A DNA stretch of 14,614 nucleotides from Collimonas sp. UBA1456 (GTDB lineage Bacteria; Pseudomonadota; Gammaproteobacteria; Burkholderiales; Burkholderiaceae_D). A model generated the notes under the pieces. It made no database searches and was not told the origin of the DNA. It worked only from the letters and a program-made list of their open reading frames with translations. Of this stretch, positions 1 through 5,994 are shown in pieces; position 1 is the stretch's first letter, and the number at the start of each line of letters is the position of its first letter. The stretch covers positions 16,330-30,943 of the forward strand of contig DCSW01000023.1 in assembly GCA_002325825.1 (NCBI GenBank). The letters are read 5' to 3'. The position numbers were made by a program, and so were the translations under genes.

Positions 1-355
1 CATAACCAATTCGTCACTGAGAAATAACTTTTGGTGCGCCACTGCGCAGCGAATCACTCTGTTGAGAGACTCAATGATATTTGACGTATAGATCGCCTTG
101 CGAATTTCTGGTGGGTAATCAAACAACGTATGCAAATCGGCTGTGACTGCCTTGTAGCCTCTCCAGGGGACGTATTTGAGGCTGTGACGCAACATGTTAA
201 CGATGCACGGCTGGATGCGTGTCTCAGGATATTCAGCGGCAATGGCTTCCGGAAAACCTTTGGGACCATCGATGCAGGCAATCAAAATGTCTTGCACGCC
301 ACGGGTTTTGAGTTCCATCAGCAGGCTCAGCCAGAAGCTCTGTGACTCAGCAAAG
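1..355 (-). pseudogene. IS256-family (mutator-type) transposase, C-terminal remnant with internal deletion
   Basis: Read on the minus strand from about 355 down to the window edge, one open frame gives the core of an IS256-type DDE transposase: ESQSFWLSLLMELKTRG, then VQDILIACIDGPKGFPEA with the second catalytic Asp, YPETRIQPCIVNMLRHSLKYV, and after a break FDYPPEIRKAIYTSN-IIESLNR, which holds the region of the catalytic Glu. In the family roughly 45-50 residues lie between the 'AVTADL' motif and 'TLFDYPPEIRKAI'. Here the two abut at about 127-135, so the segment between them is deleted in frame. The N-terminal third with the first Asp is absent, and the gene runs off the window at position 1. 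It is dead as a transposase. The frame upstream (355-385) merges into the IS21 remnant, so the exact boundary is uncertain. Identification is by family motifs remembered from IS256 relatives; no search was run. Confidence 0.85.
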
Positions 356-376
356 GCCTGGGTCCATCGGCGCTGG

Positions 377-673
377 TCATCTCTCAATATTCTCGTCACG
401 CAGCTGTTCGCGGATGAACACTGCCGTATGGCGGTGTTTCACATGAACTTGCTTGTCAGCTTCCAGAATGGCGTTGATGATCACCTTAAACGCTGCTAGC
501 GTCGTAGAAACCGGAGCCGGCATTTGCCGATAATCAGGTGGCGCTGCAAACAGGCGCATCTTCTTGACGGTATTGCGATGGATGCCGAGGCAGCGTGCAA
601 CAGCACGTTCACTCTTGTGATCGACCATCACGGTCCGACATACTTTGATGTACAAGTCCAAGGGAAACATCAT
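377..673 (-). pseudogene. istA: IS21-family transposase IstA, N-terminal fragment
   Basis: The minus-strand frame beginning at the ATG at 673 reads MMFPLDLYIKVCRTVMVDHK, then SERAVARCLGIHRNTVKKM, a helix-turn-helix typical of the IstA N-terminus, then the 'ILEADKQVHVKHRHTA' stretch and LRDENIER before a stop near 377. Full IstA proteins are roughly 340-500 residues with a DDE core and are followed by the ATPase istB; here only about the first 98 residues remain and no istB is present. The break lies directly against the IS256-type remnant, so one element was inserted into, or fused by deletion with, the other. The upstream side of this fragment (674-709) carries what looks like the element's terminal end. 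Nonfunctional. Confidence 0.85.
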
Positions 674-709
674 TTCCGAATTTTTTATGTACCCGCAAGT
701 ACATAAACA
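674..709 (-). mobile_element. Probable outer end of the IS21-type element, with a perfect palindrome
   Basis: Upstream of istA, read outward on the minus strand, the sequence begins TGTTTATGTACTTGCGGG. IS21-family ends start with 5'-TG, so an element end with the terminal CA at 708-709 on the plus strand is plausible. Just inside is a perfect 7-bp inverted repeat, TATGTAC (686-692) and GTACATA (699-705), with a 6-nt loop. Gene sequence of the matB-like gene begins immediately after, at 710 (GGCTGCCGACCTGGCC), which supports this as the IS boundary. The other end of the element is not in the window. Confidence 0.55.
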
Positions 710-1564
710 GGCTGCCGACCTGGCCGTAACTCTGTACACTTCCGGCACCACCGGGCGCAGCACGGGGCATGCTTTCGCACGACAATATCGCTTCGAACGC
801 CAAAGTGCTGCAGCAGCGTCTTCATGGGCGTACCCGACTTACTATGTACGCCTGCTGGCGGACAGTAGCTTCGATCACAACACTTGCCGCAACGCACGCC
901 TTCCCATCTCTGGCTCGGCGTCATCACTGGCCGATATCTTCACCAAATTCTCGGCACGCACCGGCCATACCATACTGGAACGCTACGGCATGATCGAGTT
1001 GCGATCCTGGCCTCCAATCCGTATCACGGTGAACGGCGCGGCGGTACTGTCGGCCTGCCACTGCCAGGTGTGTCACTGTGACTGATGCGGTGCGACCAAG
1101 CAGACCACAGCACAGTCTGCGGCGCGGATGAAATCAGTGATATTCAGGTCAAGGGATAAAATGTATTCCAGGGCTACTGGCGCATGTCGGAAAAGACTGC
1201 GGAAGAATTTACCGCCGATGGCTATTTCAAGACCAGCGATGTTGGCAAGTTTTACCATGACGGCTATCTTGCGATCGCCGGCCGCAGCGAGGACCTTATC
1301 ATTTCCTGCGGCTACAACGTCTATCCGAAAGAAGTCGAACCCGTGCTGGAATCTGCAGTGATCGGTGTACCGTACGCCGATTTCGGCGAAGAGCGATGAC
1401 CGCCGTAATTGTCAAACGCCGAGATACCAAGCTGACCACTAGCGGCGTAATTGAATTGCTGAAAATCGATGATCGCCAATTTCAAGGTGCCCAAGCAAGT
1501 GTTCTTTACTGACGAGCTACCTCGCAATATGATGTACAAAGTACAAAAGAATATTTTACGCTAA
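710..1564 (+). pseudogene. matB: Malonyl-CoA synthetase (MatB-like, AMP-binding), 3' half, degraded
   Basis: Acyl-CoA synthetase pieces appear in order but in shifting frames. ADLAVTLYTSGTTGRS is the P-loop-like A3 motif; it is followed by a 2-nt loss, then MLSHDNIASNAKVLQQ in the next frame. About 50 codons are then deleted around 811-820, with short repeats (CAGCAGC) at the joint. VFMGVPT and, after a 1-nt insertion, YYVRLLADSSFDHNTCRN, ISGSASSLADIF and ARTGHTILERYGM follow. Next come SNPYHGERRGGTVGLPLPGVS, two in-frame stops, EEFTADGYFKTSDVGKFYHDG, IAGRSEDLIISCGYNVYPKE (the hinge and A8 region, with GG changed to CG) and finally IANFKVPKQVFFTDELPRN ending KVQKNILR-TAA at 1562-1564. These motifs best fit malonate-CoA ligase, which makes malonyl-CoA from malonate, ATP and CoA in the cytosol. 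The 5' half is not upstream; it is found at 5995-6493. Confidence 0.85.
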
Positions 1565-1624
1565 AAATATGCGATAGCGGCAACGTCAATCAGGACGTCG
1601 AGAGAGGCGTCCTGTATCAGCTCT

Positions 1625-1769
1625 TCATAAGCTGGTTGGTACATCGCGCATGAAATTGCGCGCTTGATAATTGCGCACGGCCGTACTAGGCAATCTTTTG
1701 CTTTGGTATGGCCAGCACGTCGTCGATGCTGGCATCGTCCGGCTCGGACTTCATTAGGCAATAATTCAT
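1625..1769 (-). pseudogene. EVE-domain protein, N-terminal stub
   Basis: On the minus strand from the ATG at 1769, MNYCLMKSEPDDASIDDVLA then IPKQKIA-TAG-YG is the start of an EVE-domain protein (family pattern MxYWLMKSEPDE.S.DDL). After an in-frame TAG and a frameshift the hallmark VRNYQARNFMRD follows and then stops near 1625. The family is about 150 residues long and belongs to the PUA-like fold that binds modified nucleobases; only about 45 codons remain, and Trp of the WLMKSEP motif is Cys. It lies downstream of zapB-zapA-6S RNA on the same strand, an order I know from Burkholderiales, so the copy is probably native, cut short near the end of the misplaced matB half. Nonfunctional. Confidence 0.75.
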
Positions 1770-1800
1770 ATCGTCGATCTGCTACGAAGTAGAAATTTCA

Positions 1801-1840
1801 GAAAATAAAAGAAGCGGTTGCACTAAAGTGCAACCGCTTC
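1801..1840 (-). terminator. Strong rho-independent terminator of the 6S RNA
   Basis: A perfect 13-bp stem (GAAGCGGTTGCAC at 1811-1823 paired with GTGCAACCGCTTC at 1828-1840) with a 4-nt loop is followed on the minus strand by TTTTATTTTC (1810-1801). Only the minus side has the T-run. It sits just after the 3' end of the 6S RNA and before the EVE stub. The perfect stem contrasts with the decay around it. Confidence 0.9.
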
Positions 1841-1844
1841 TAAA

Positions 1845-1960
1845 TACGGTTCCGCCTGTGCCGCTTTGCCGGTATCCTGAACCAAAGCGATTCAAGTTGG
1901 CCGCAGTTAGTTGAAATTCGGGCTCATCGGACTAGCGACGCTCACACCTATCGAACCAAA
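1845..1960 (-). ncRNA. ssrS: 6S RNA (ssrS), apparently shortened
   Basis: 6S RNA mimics an open promoter and binds sigma-70 RNA polymerase in stationary phase. Read on the minus strand, the 5' arm GCTAGTCCGATGAGCC then GAATTTC resembles the E. coli GCCAGTCCCCTGAGCC and ATATTTC. The 3' arm AACTGCGGCCAACTTGAA, then GGTTCAGGATACCGGC and GCGGCACAGGCGGAACC, resembles AACTGCGACGACACATTC, CTTGAACC, GGTTCAAGGGTTACAGCC and the closing strand. GGTTCGA near the 5' end (1957-1951) can pair with GGAACC near the 3' end (1854-1849). It lies between zapA and the EVE gene, the usual place. Between GAATTTC and AACTGCGG only a few bases remain where E. coli has about 65-70 nt of apical arm, so the RNA is about 115 nt against about 180. 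The basal arms are well supported; function is doubtful. The 5' end was set by pairing, not by a promoter. Confidence 0.75.
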
Positions 1961-2135
1961 TCTCGCAGCCGTTGCGTATCAATGGTCCAAGGATATTATG
2001 GCAATAGCAAACACGGCAGGAGTAATCAGTGTACCCGGAACGATTCCCAAGCCAAATGCTTTTGGCAAAAGTTTTTATTGTAATTCGCCAGCAAATGCCA
2101 GCAGCAAATCATGTTCTAGAGAAATTTTAATAAAT
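1961..2135. other. Spacer between zapA and 6S RNA
   Basis: About 175 bases lie between the zapA stop and the 6S RNA 5' arm. I see no coding sequence and no convincing sigma-70 promoter, although CATAATAT (minus strand, near 2000) is a -10-like string too far from the RNA's 5' end to be assigned. The stretch is more AT-rich than the flanks. Confidence 0.4.
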
Positions 2136-2447
2136 TCAGAACAATGCTTCCTGAGCCGTCAACGCTTCATCGAGAACATCATGCATGACTGCGATTTGCT
2201 GACTTATTTCGGAAACGGTGAGGTCAGTCAACGACCCGACCGGCGATTTTTTCGCCAATAGCTCGGCAGCAATGCCGAGTGCTGCGATGACAGCAATACG
2301 ATCGTTGCCGCGAATTTTTTCGGCGTCGCGGATGCTGCTCATTTTCCCATCAAGGTATTTAACGGCTTGCTGTAGCGGTGCTTCTTCACCTTCCTTGCAC
2401 GACAGCGTATAGAGCTGCTCCATGATGTTGACACTTAACTGGCTCAT
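2136..2447 (-). CDS. zapA: Cell division protein ZapA
   Basis: 103 residues starting MSQLSVNIMEQLYTLSCKEGEE, with the ZapA fold signature: an N-terminal beta domain binding FtsZ, then AVKYLDGKMSSIRDAEKIRG, IAVIAALGIAAELL and a C-terminal coiled-coil helix (SEISQQIAVMHDVLDEALTA). ZapA tetramers crosslink FtsZ filaments at midcell. The length is normal for the family (about 100-110). An in-frame upstream ATG at 2465 exists, but the start at 2447 follows an AGGAGG ribosome site 4 nt away (minus strand), which decides it. It lies 14 nt after zapB on the same strand, so the two are presumably co-transcribed. It is one of the few intact genes here. Confidence 0.92.
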   Translation of the reverse strand: MSQLSVNIMEQLYTLSCKEGEEAPLQQAVKYLDGKMSSIRDAEKIRGNDRIAVIAALGIAAELLAKKSPVGSLTDLTVSEISQQIAVMHDVLDEALTAQEALF

Positions 2448-2461
2448 GCAACCTCCTGATT

Positions 2462-2671
2462 TCACGGCAATGACTGCATTTTTTCGAGCAATGCAACAAC
2501 ACGCTGATACGCTTCGTCAATACGCGGCTCCAGTTCTGCGTTTTCATCCTGAAATGCTATTGTACGATGACGTAAATCGGCATTCTCACGCCGTAGTGTG
2601 TGAGTCAATTCGGCCAGTTTCCGGATTTTTTCTGATAACTGATGAAATTCTAAAATCATATTTGTCAACAT
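2462..2671 (-). CDS. zapB: ZapB-like cell division coiled-coil protein (TIGR02449-type)
   Basis: A short, wholly helical protein of 69 codons: FHQLSEKIRKLAELTHTLRR, ENADLRHRTIAFQDENAELE then AYQRVVALLEKMQSLP, with heptad Leu/Ile spacing throughout. It matches the small coiled-coil protein found directly upstream of zapA in betaproteobacteria, which works with ZapA in organising the Z ring. Relatives usually begin at the residue equivalent to Met5 (ATG at 2659, MILEF), giving 65 residues; neither ATG has a clear Shine-Dalgarno sequence, so the start is uncertain. The frame is undamaged and the downstream zapA is healthy. Naming as ZapB rests on position and coiled-coil form rather than close identity to E. 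coli ZapB. Confidence 0.75.
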   Translation of the reverse strand: MLTNMILEFHQLSEKIRKLAELTHTLRRENADLRHRTIAFQDENAELEPRIDEAYQRVVALLEKMQSLP

Positions 2672-2744
2672 AGTGTTTCTAGGAAATTTACGTCAATAGA
2701 TTTGCTCAATCAATATTTTGTCAGGCTATCGACTAGTGCGGCCT

Positions 2745-3237
2745 CCCGAATCGCTTTAGCGCATACGAGACGAGTACGCTACAGATTGCATCAATGCGAT
2801 GGTGCTGCCGGCAATTTTACCGCTGCCACGTACAGCAGAGCATATTGCAATTCCTGATGCGGCTCTTTGTCAGCCGATCCTGGCCGACATCAAAATAACA
2901 ACAGTCGCAGGATCTAAACGTCAGTTGGCCGGATAGTTATGCAATAATATTGACACCAGAATTGCTATTGCCAAAGCAACTAGCATCGACAAAAATTCCA
3001 GGCCAGACAGCAGGCGACGACGCAGCCATTCAGTGTGTTGATCAGTCGCGCCAGAAAATGCGCCTTGGCCAGGGTAACATCCGGATCGGTCACAATAATC
3101 AATGAAATCATGGCCCAGTATGGTTCATGCAATCCCAGTGCACTTACTCTCTGCTACCAAGCAATCAAAGATACGGTAAAAATCTTGGTCAGATAGACTG
3201 GTGCATTTTTTCTGAGACTGATGAATTGAAATTTCAT
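2745..3237 (-). pseudogene. FUSC-family (aromatic acid/fusaric acid exporter-like) membrane protein remnant
   Basis: From the minus-strand ATG at 3237, MKFQFISLRKNAPVYLTKIF then TVSLIAW reaches a TAG. After it ALGLHEPYWAMISLIIVTDP, then ALINTL-like LARLINTLNGCVVACCLA follow; the LGLPxPYWAM pattern is the first transmembrane unit of FUSC/AaeB-type transporters. The frame changes near 2975 to LLAIAILVSILLHNYPAN then RLDPATVVILMSA, with further stops and traces to about 2745 (SGKIAGSTIALMQSVAYS). Full members have 350-700 residues; only the N-terminal membrane block is seen, with several stops. The family exports aromatic acids, fusaric acid or amines across the inner membrane. It sits upstream of zapB on the same strand and is clearly nonfunctional. 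Confidence 0.7.
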
Positions 3238-3512
3238 TGAATCGGCGGACCTGTGATGGAGCCTACGTGCGGCCAATAACAATGAATTCGTCGCGGCAGT
3301 CATTTTAGCCGAGAACACGGCTTGTCCGAGATTTCCGTGGGGTTGTGGCACGATATGTCACAACCCGTGGCCAACAAACGACAGCAGCGGCAATCGCTTA
3401 ACCCCATGTAATTTCTACCTGGCTGGCACGTTCTTGAAACTGCATGCGGATTGCTATTCTGCGTGGATTTCGCTATATACGCGTCCAACAAAAATCCGAA
3501 TTATCTATCTGA
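3238..3512. other. Stretch with no assignable gene
   Basis: Short frames on both strands here have no motif I can tie to a family. The minus frame around 3350-3490 has several Cys but no recognisable spacing. It may be further eroded sequence 5' of the FUSC gene. Confidence 0.4.
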
Positions 3513-3779
3513 TTATTTGAGGATGCCGCCGTACAGACGCAGCGCATCCAGCACCAAATGATTGAGATTGCCGCCGCACTGCTGTTCGATATGCTGCTGC
3601 AGTTCGCGCCGCATGCGCCGCTTCCAGTTGGGCTTGAGGCGATTGGAGAAATCAGACACCACTTTCCGACGTTCTGGTATGGTGTCAAAAAATCGATCTG
3701 GTTTGCCATGGTCACTAGATGCCGTGCGTTCATTATATTGTTCTTTGAGAACCTGATACCGTTGCGCCCGGAAACGCAC
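3513..3779 (-). CDS. Unidentified basic protein, possibly the C-terminal part of a broken gene
   Basis: The minus-strand frame from a GTG at 3779 encodes 88 residues. The second half is composition-rich and looks like real protein: DRFFDTIPERRKVVSDFSNR, LKPNWKRRMRRELQQHIEQQ, CGGNLNHLVLDALRLYGGIL then K and a stop. It is rich in Arg and predicted helical, with no membrane segment. An in-frame TGA lies two codons upstream of the GTG and there is no clear ribosome site, so the true N-terminus may be lost. I do not recognise the family. The G+C-rich, codon-like third positions of 3513-3700 contrast with the AT-rich sequence to its right. It could equally be the tail of a longer decayed gene. Confidence 0.4.
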   Translation of the reverse strand: MRFRAQRYQVLKEQYNERTASSDHGKPDRFFDTIPERRKVVSDFSNRLKPNWKRRMRRELQQHIEQQCGGNLNHLVLDALRLYGGILK

Positions 3780-4000
3780 AGATCAACAACCAATGTTTCA
3801 TACTTATCTACGTCAAAGAATATATTTTTATCTTATCTGTTGACGAACATATGCCTCATATCCGTTAATCACCTAGCCACATGTTGCTCTCGATATATCG
3901 GGATTTGTTTCGTAAGGATTCCTGAGATGCTTTCCAGATCAACATGCGTTGACCGTTAATGCCTTTACTTCTATCCTTTTAGTAAAGAAAAAGGAACCCC
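3780..4000. other. AT-rich spacer
   Basis: No gene is supported. Only AT-rich frames without motifs occur. An AAGGA ribosome-site-like string at 3990-3994 belongs to the small gene that follows. Confidence 0.4.
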
Positions 4001-4237
4001 ATACCACTGATCATTATTATCGTTTCACTATCGGCACTGAAATACTTTGTGGTTGGATCGTTTGCCGGTATATCGTGGTGGTGGATTGCAGGCTTGATGG
4101 TGACTGCCTTTATCTGATTTGAATTCTTCGCACGTATGCTTGGCCGGGATAAGTGCCGGGCGCACGAAACCATCGAAAAGAATCGCCAGGAACGGGTCAA
4201 GAAAACCTTTCAAAATTATAAACGTCTCGATCTCTGA
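4001..4237 (+). pseudogene. Small Trp-rich membrane protein (TIGR04438-type), one TGA and no ATG
   Basis: The frame reads (I)PLIIIIVSLSALKYFVV, then GSFAGISWWWIAGLMVTAFI, TGA, FEFFARMLGRDKCRAHETIE and KNRQERVKKTFQNYKRLDL. Two hydrophobic segments flanking a WWWI motif and a charged KKRA.xxIEK-type tail fit the 'small Trp-rich protein' family of Burkholderiales, about 70-80 residues and of unknown function. In relatives the residue at the TGA (4115-4117) is normally Trp in a 'WFEF' motif, so one TGG-to-TGA change broke it. The start codon position is ATA (4001-4003), 6 nt after AAGGA, where ATG is expected. Everything else is in frame for 78 codons. This is a barely decayed gene. Translation by readthrough or an ATA start is conceivable but unsupported. 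Confidence 0.7.
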
Positions 4238-4334
4238 GTTGCGATGAGACGCATTGTAGCGCCGGAATTGCAGAATGTAGTCGTTTTTTTTTTGATTTAT
4301 CACTTCTTGAAGCCTCACCATGGAGCAACACAAA

Positions 4335-4362
4335 GAGCTGGCATTCTTCCGGCTTTTTTATT
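4335..4362 (+). terminator. Possible rho-independent terminator after the Trp-rich gene
   Basis: GCTGG, a 7-nt loop and CCGGC form a short stem with one G-U pair, followed by TTTTTTATT on the plus strand. It lies about 100 nt after the Trp-rich frame and before the LysR pseudogene. The stem is short, so this is tentative. Confidence 0.4.
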
Positions 4363-4374
4363 GGCGCCATTGAT

Positions 4375-5098
4375 ATGAATATAGAACTCCGCATCTTGGT
4401 TATTTCGGCGTCGTTGCCGAAGAACGGCATTTCGGTCACGCCACTTTACAGTTACACATGACGCAGCCGCCACTGCCACTATCTCAGACAACCCATGCAC
4501 TTGAGTCCAACCTTGACACGCAGCTGTTTCGCGACATCGCGCTGACGCCGGCTGGGCTGGCGGTGTTGCCGGAAGCGCAGCGCTTGCCGAAGCAAACCAC
4601 CGGGCTGTCTGATCTGGTACGACGCGCCGCCTCGGGCGAATCCGGCCTGCTGATTCCGCCGCTATCGGACAAAGAGAAGCTGGCGCTCGACTATTTGCCG
4701 GTATTATCCGAACCACTGGTGCTGGCGGCCGCCGAACTAGCTCCAGGCGCTGCAAAGCACGGGGCCGGATTGCGCTGAGTGCGTTGGCTGACATGCCGTC
4801 GAACCTTTTCTCGAGCCGCATCTCGCCCGATTTCCGCGATATCATCCCCGACTGTTTCCACGCCGCCGGCCTTACACCAGACATCAGCCAGGAAGCCATC
4901 CAGATGCAAATTATCGTCAACCTTCTGTCGGCTGTCATGGGAATCGCACTTGTGCCACAATCCATGTCTTACCTGCAACGTCCGGCGGCGATTGTCTCGA
5001 ATTGCAGGATCTCACGCCATTGGTCGAAACCCGCCTGGCGTTGCGATAATGTTTCACCGGTATCGCAGGATTTTTTGGAGTTACTGAGAAAGAAATAA
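4375..5098 (+). pseudogene. LysR-family transcriptional regulator, multiply broken
   Basis: From the ATG at 4375 the sequence gives MNIELRIL, then shifts frame at about codon 7 to YFGVVAEERHFGHATLQLHM, TQPPLPLSQTTHALESNLDT and QLF, the winged helix-turn-helix of a LysR protein. DLVRRAASGESG is joined directly to LLIPPLSDKEKLALDYLPVL, so some 60 or more residues of the effector domain are deleted near 4645. A further frameshift near 4750 leads to ADMPSNLFSSRISPDFRDII, then AAGLTPDISQEAIQMQIIVN, SAVMGIALVPQSM and a C-terminal NVSPVSQDFLELLRKK ending in TAA at 5096-5098. Family members are about 300 residues. It lies 3 nt upstream of lgt, as LysR-lgt pairs do in related genomes, often beside ilvD, which is not seen here. 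It cannot fold as a regulator. Confidence 0.88.
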
Positions 5099-5101
5099 AA
5101 C

Positions 5102-5938
5102 ATGATGATTCATCTTTCGCCCGATCCGATTGCCTTCTCCCTTGGTACGCTGCATGTACATTGGTACGGCCTGATGTACATGTTGGCTTTCATCCAATTC
5201 ATCTGGGTGGGTCGGATTCGTATCCGGCAACTGCATATCGCCGCCGCCTGGAAAAAAGAGAACATCGACGATATGCTGTTCTACGGCGTACTGGGAGTGG
5301 TCATCGGTGGTCGCCTGGGACAAGTTTTTTTCTATGATCCAGTCTATTATTTTTCCTATCCGGCGGAAATCATCGCGGTCTGGAAAGGCGGTATGTCATT
5401 CCATGGCGGCTTGATCGGCGTCATGATTGCGATGGCATGGTGGGGTCGCAAGTCGGATCGCAAGCTGATGGATATCATGGATTTCATCGCGCCGATAGTG
5501 CCGCTCGGCTATGCTGCTGGGCGCCTCGGAAATTTCATCAATGGCGAACTACCGGGCCGCGTGGTATCAGATCCGTCGCTGCCTTGGGCTATGATCTGGT
5601 CGAATGTCGACAACCTCCCACGTCATCCGTCGCCGATCTATCAGATGCTAGTCGATGGCATCTTGCTGTTTATCATTCTCTGGTTCTTTTCGCGCAAACC
5701 GCGTCCGCGCATGGCGGTAGCCGGCATGTTCTCGTTGCTGTATGGCTGCGCCCGTTTCTTTACCGAATATTTCCGCGTGCCGGACTACAACATCACTTTC
5801 TCCGGCATCATGCTTTCCGCCGGCCAGATGTTGTCAGTGCCGATGATCGTGTTGGGTATCATATTGCTGATCATCGCCTACAGAAAACCGCTTATCTACA
5901 GCGGCCCGGCCGAAGCTGCGAAACCATCTACACACTGA
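5102..5938 (+). CDS. lgt: Phosphatidylglycerol-prolipoprotein diacylglyceryl transferase Lgt
   Basis: 278 residues, intact. Lgt is an inner-membrane enzyme that moves diacylglycerol from phosphatidylglycerol to the lipobox Cys of prolipoproteins, the first step of lipoprotein maturation. Visible features: HWYGLMYMLAF in the first membrane segment (residues 20-30), GGRLGQVFFYDP (69-80), WKGGMSFHGGLIG (94-106) with His101, and the Lgt signature GYAAGRLGNFINGELPGR (136-153) with Arg141, Asn144 and Glu149, which correspond to essential E. coli residues around Arg143/Asn146. About seven hydrophobic segments are present. ARFFTEYFRVPD near residue 220 carries the conserved C-terminal Arg/Glu region. 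Length is close to E. coli (291). The start MMIHLSPDP matches the usual M-IHP opening. It follows the LysR stop by 3 nt with a weak ribosome site, so it may have depended on that upstream transcript. Confidence 0.97.
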   Translation: MMIHLSPDPIAFSLGTLHVHWYGLMYMLAFIQFIWVGRIRIRQLHIAAAWKKENIDDMLFYGVLGVVIGGRLGQVFFYDPVYYFSYPAEIIAVWKGGMSFHGGLIGVMIAMAWWGRKSDRKLMDIMDFIAPIVPLGYAAGRLGNFINGELPGRVVSDPSLPWAMIWSNVDNLPRHPSPIYQMLVDGILLFIILWFFSRKPRPRMAVAGMFSLLYGCARFFTEYFRVPDYNITFSGIMLSAGQMLSVPMIVLGIILLIIAYRKPLIYSGPAEAAKPSTH

Positions 5939-5994
5939 TCCCTGAATCGCAGGCCGCTAAGCCGCAACCCCGGACGCTTTCTATATCACCATTC

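Noticed and set aside
645..1085. A 146-codon plus-strand open frame across the IS21 end and matB fragment
   Set aside because: It runs from IS sequence into the A3 motif and then out of frame; it is a chance fusion, not a protein.
4115..4117. TGA read as tryptophan (alternative genetic code)
   Set aside because: Other pseudogenes stop at TAA, TAG and TGA alike, and the intact genes use TGG for Trp; one mutation explains it.
4315..4965. Long minus-strand open frame of about 216 codons
   Set aside because: It is the antisense of the LysR pseudogene, Arg/Ala/Pro-rich without motifs, and overlaps a clear LysR homology.
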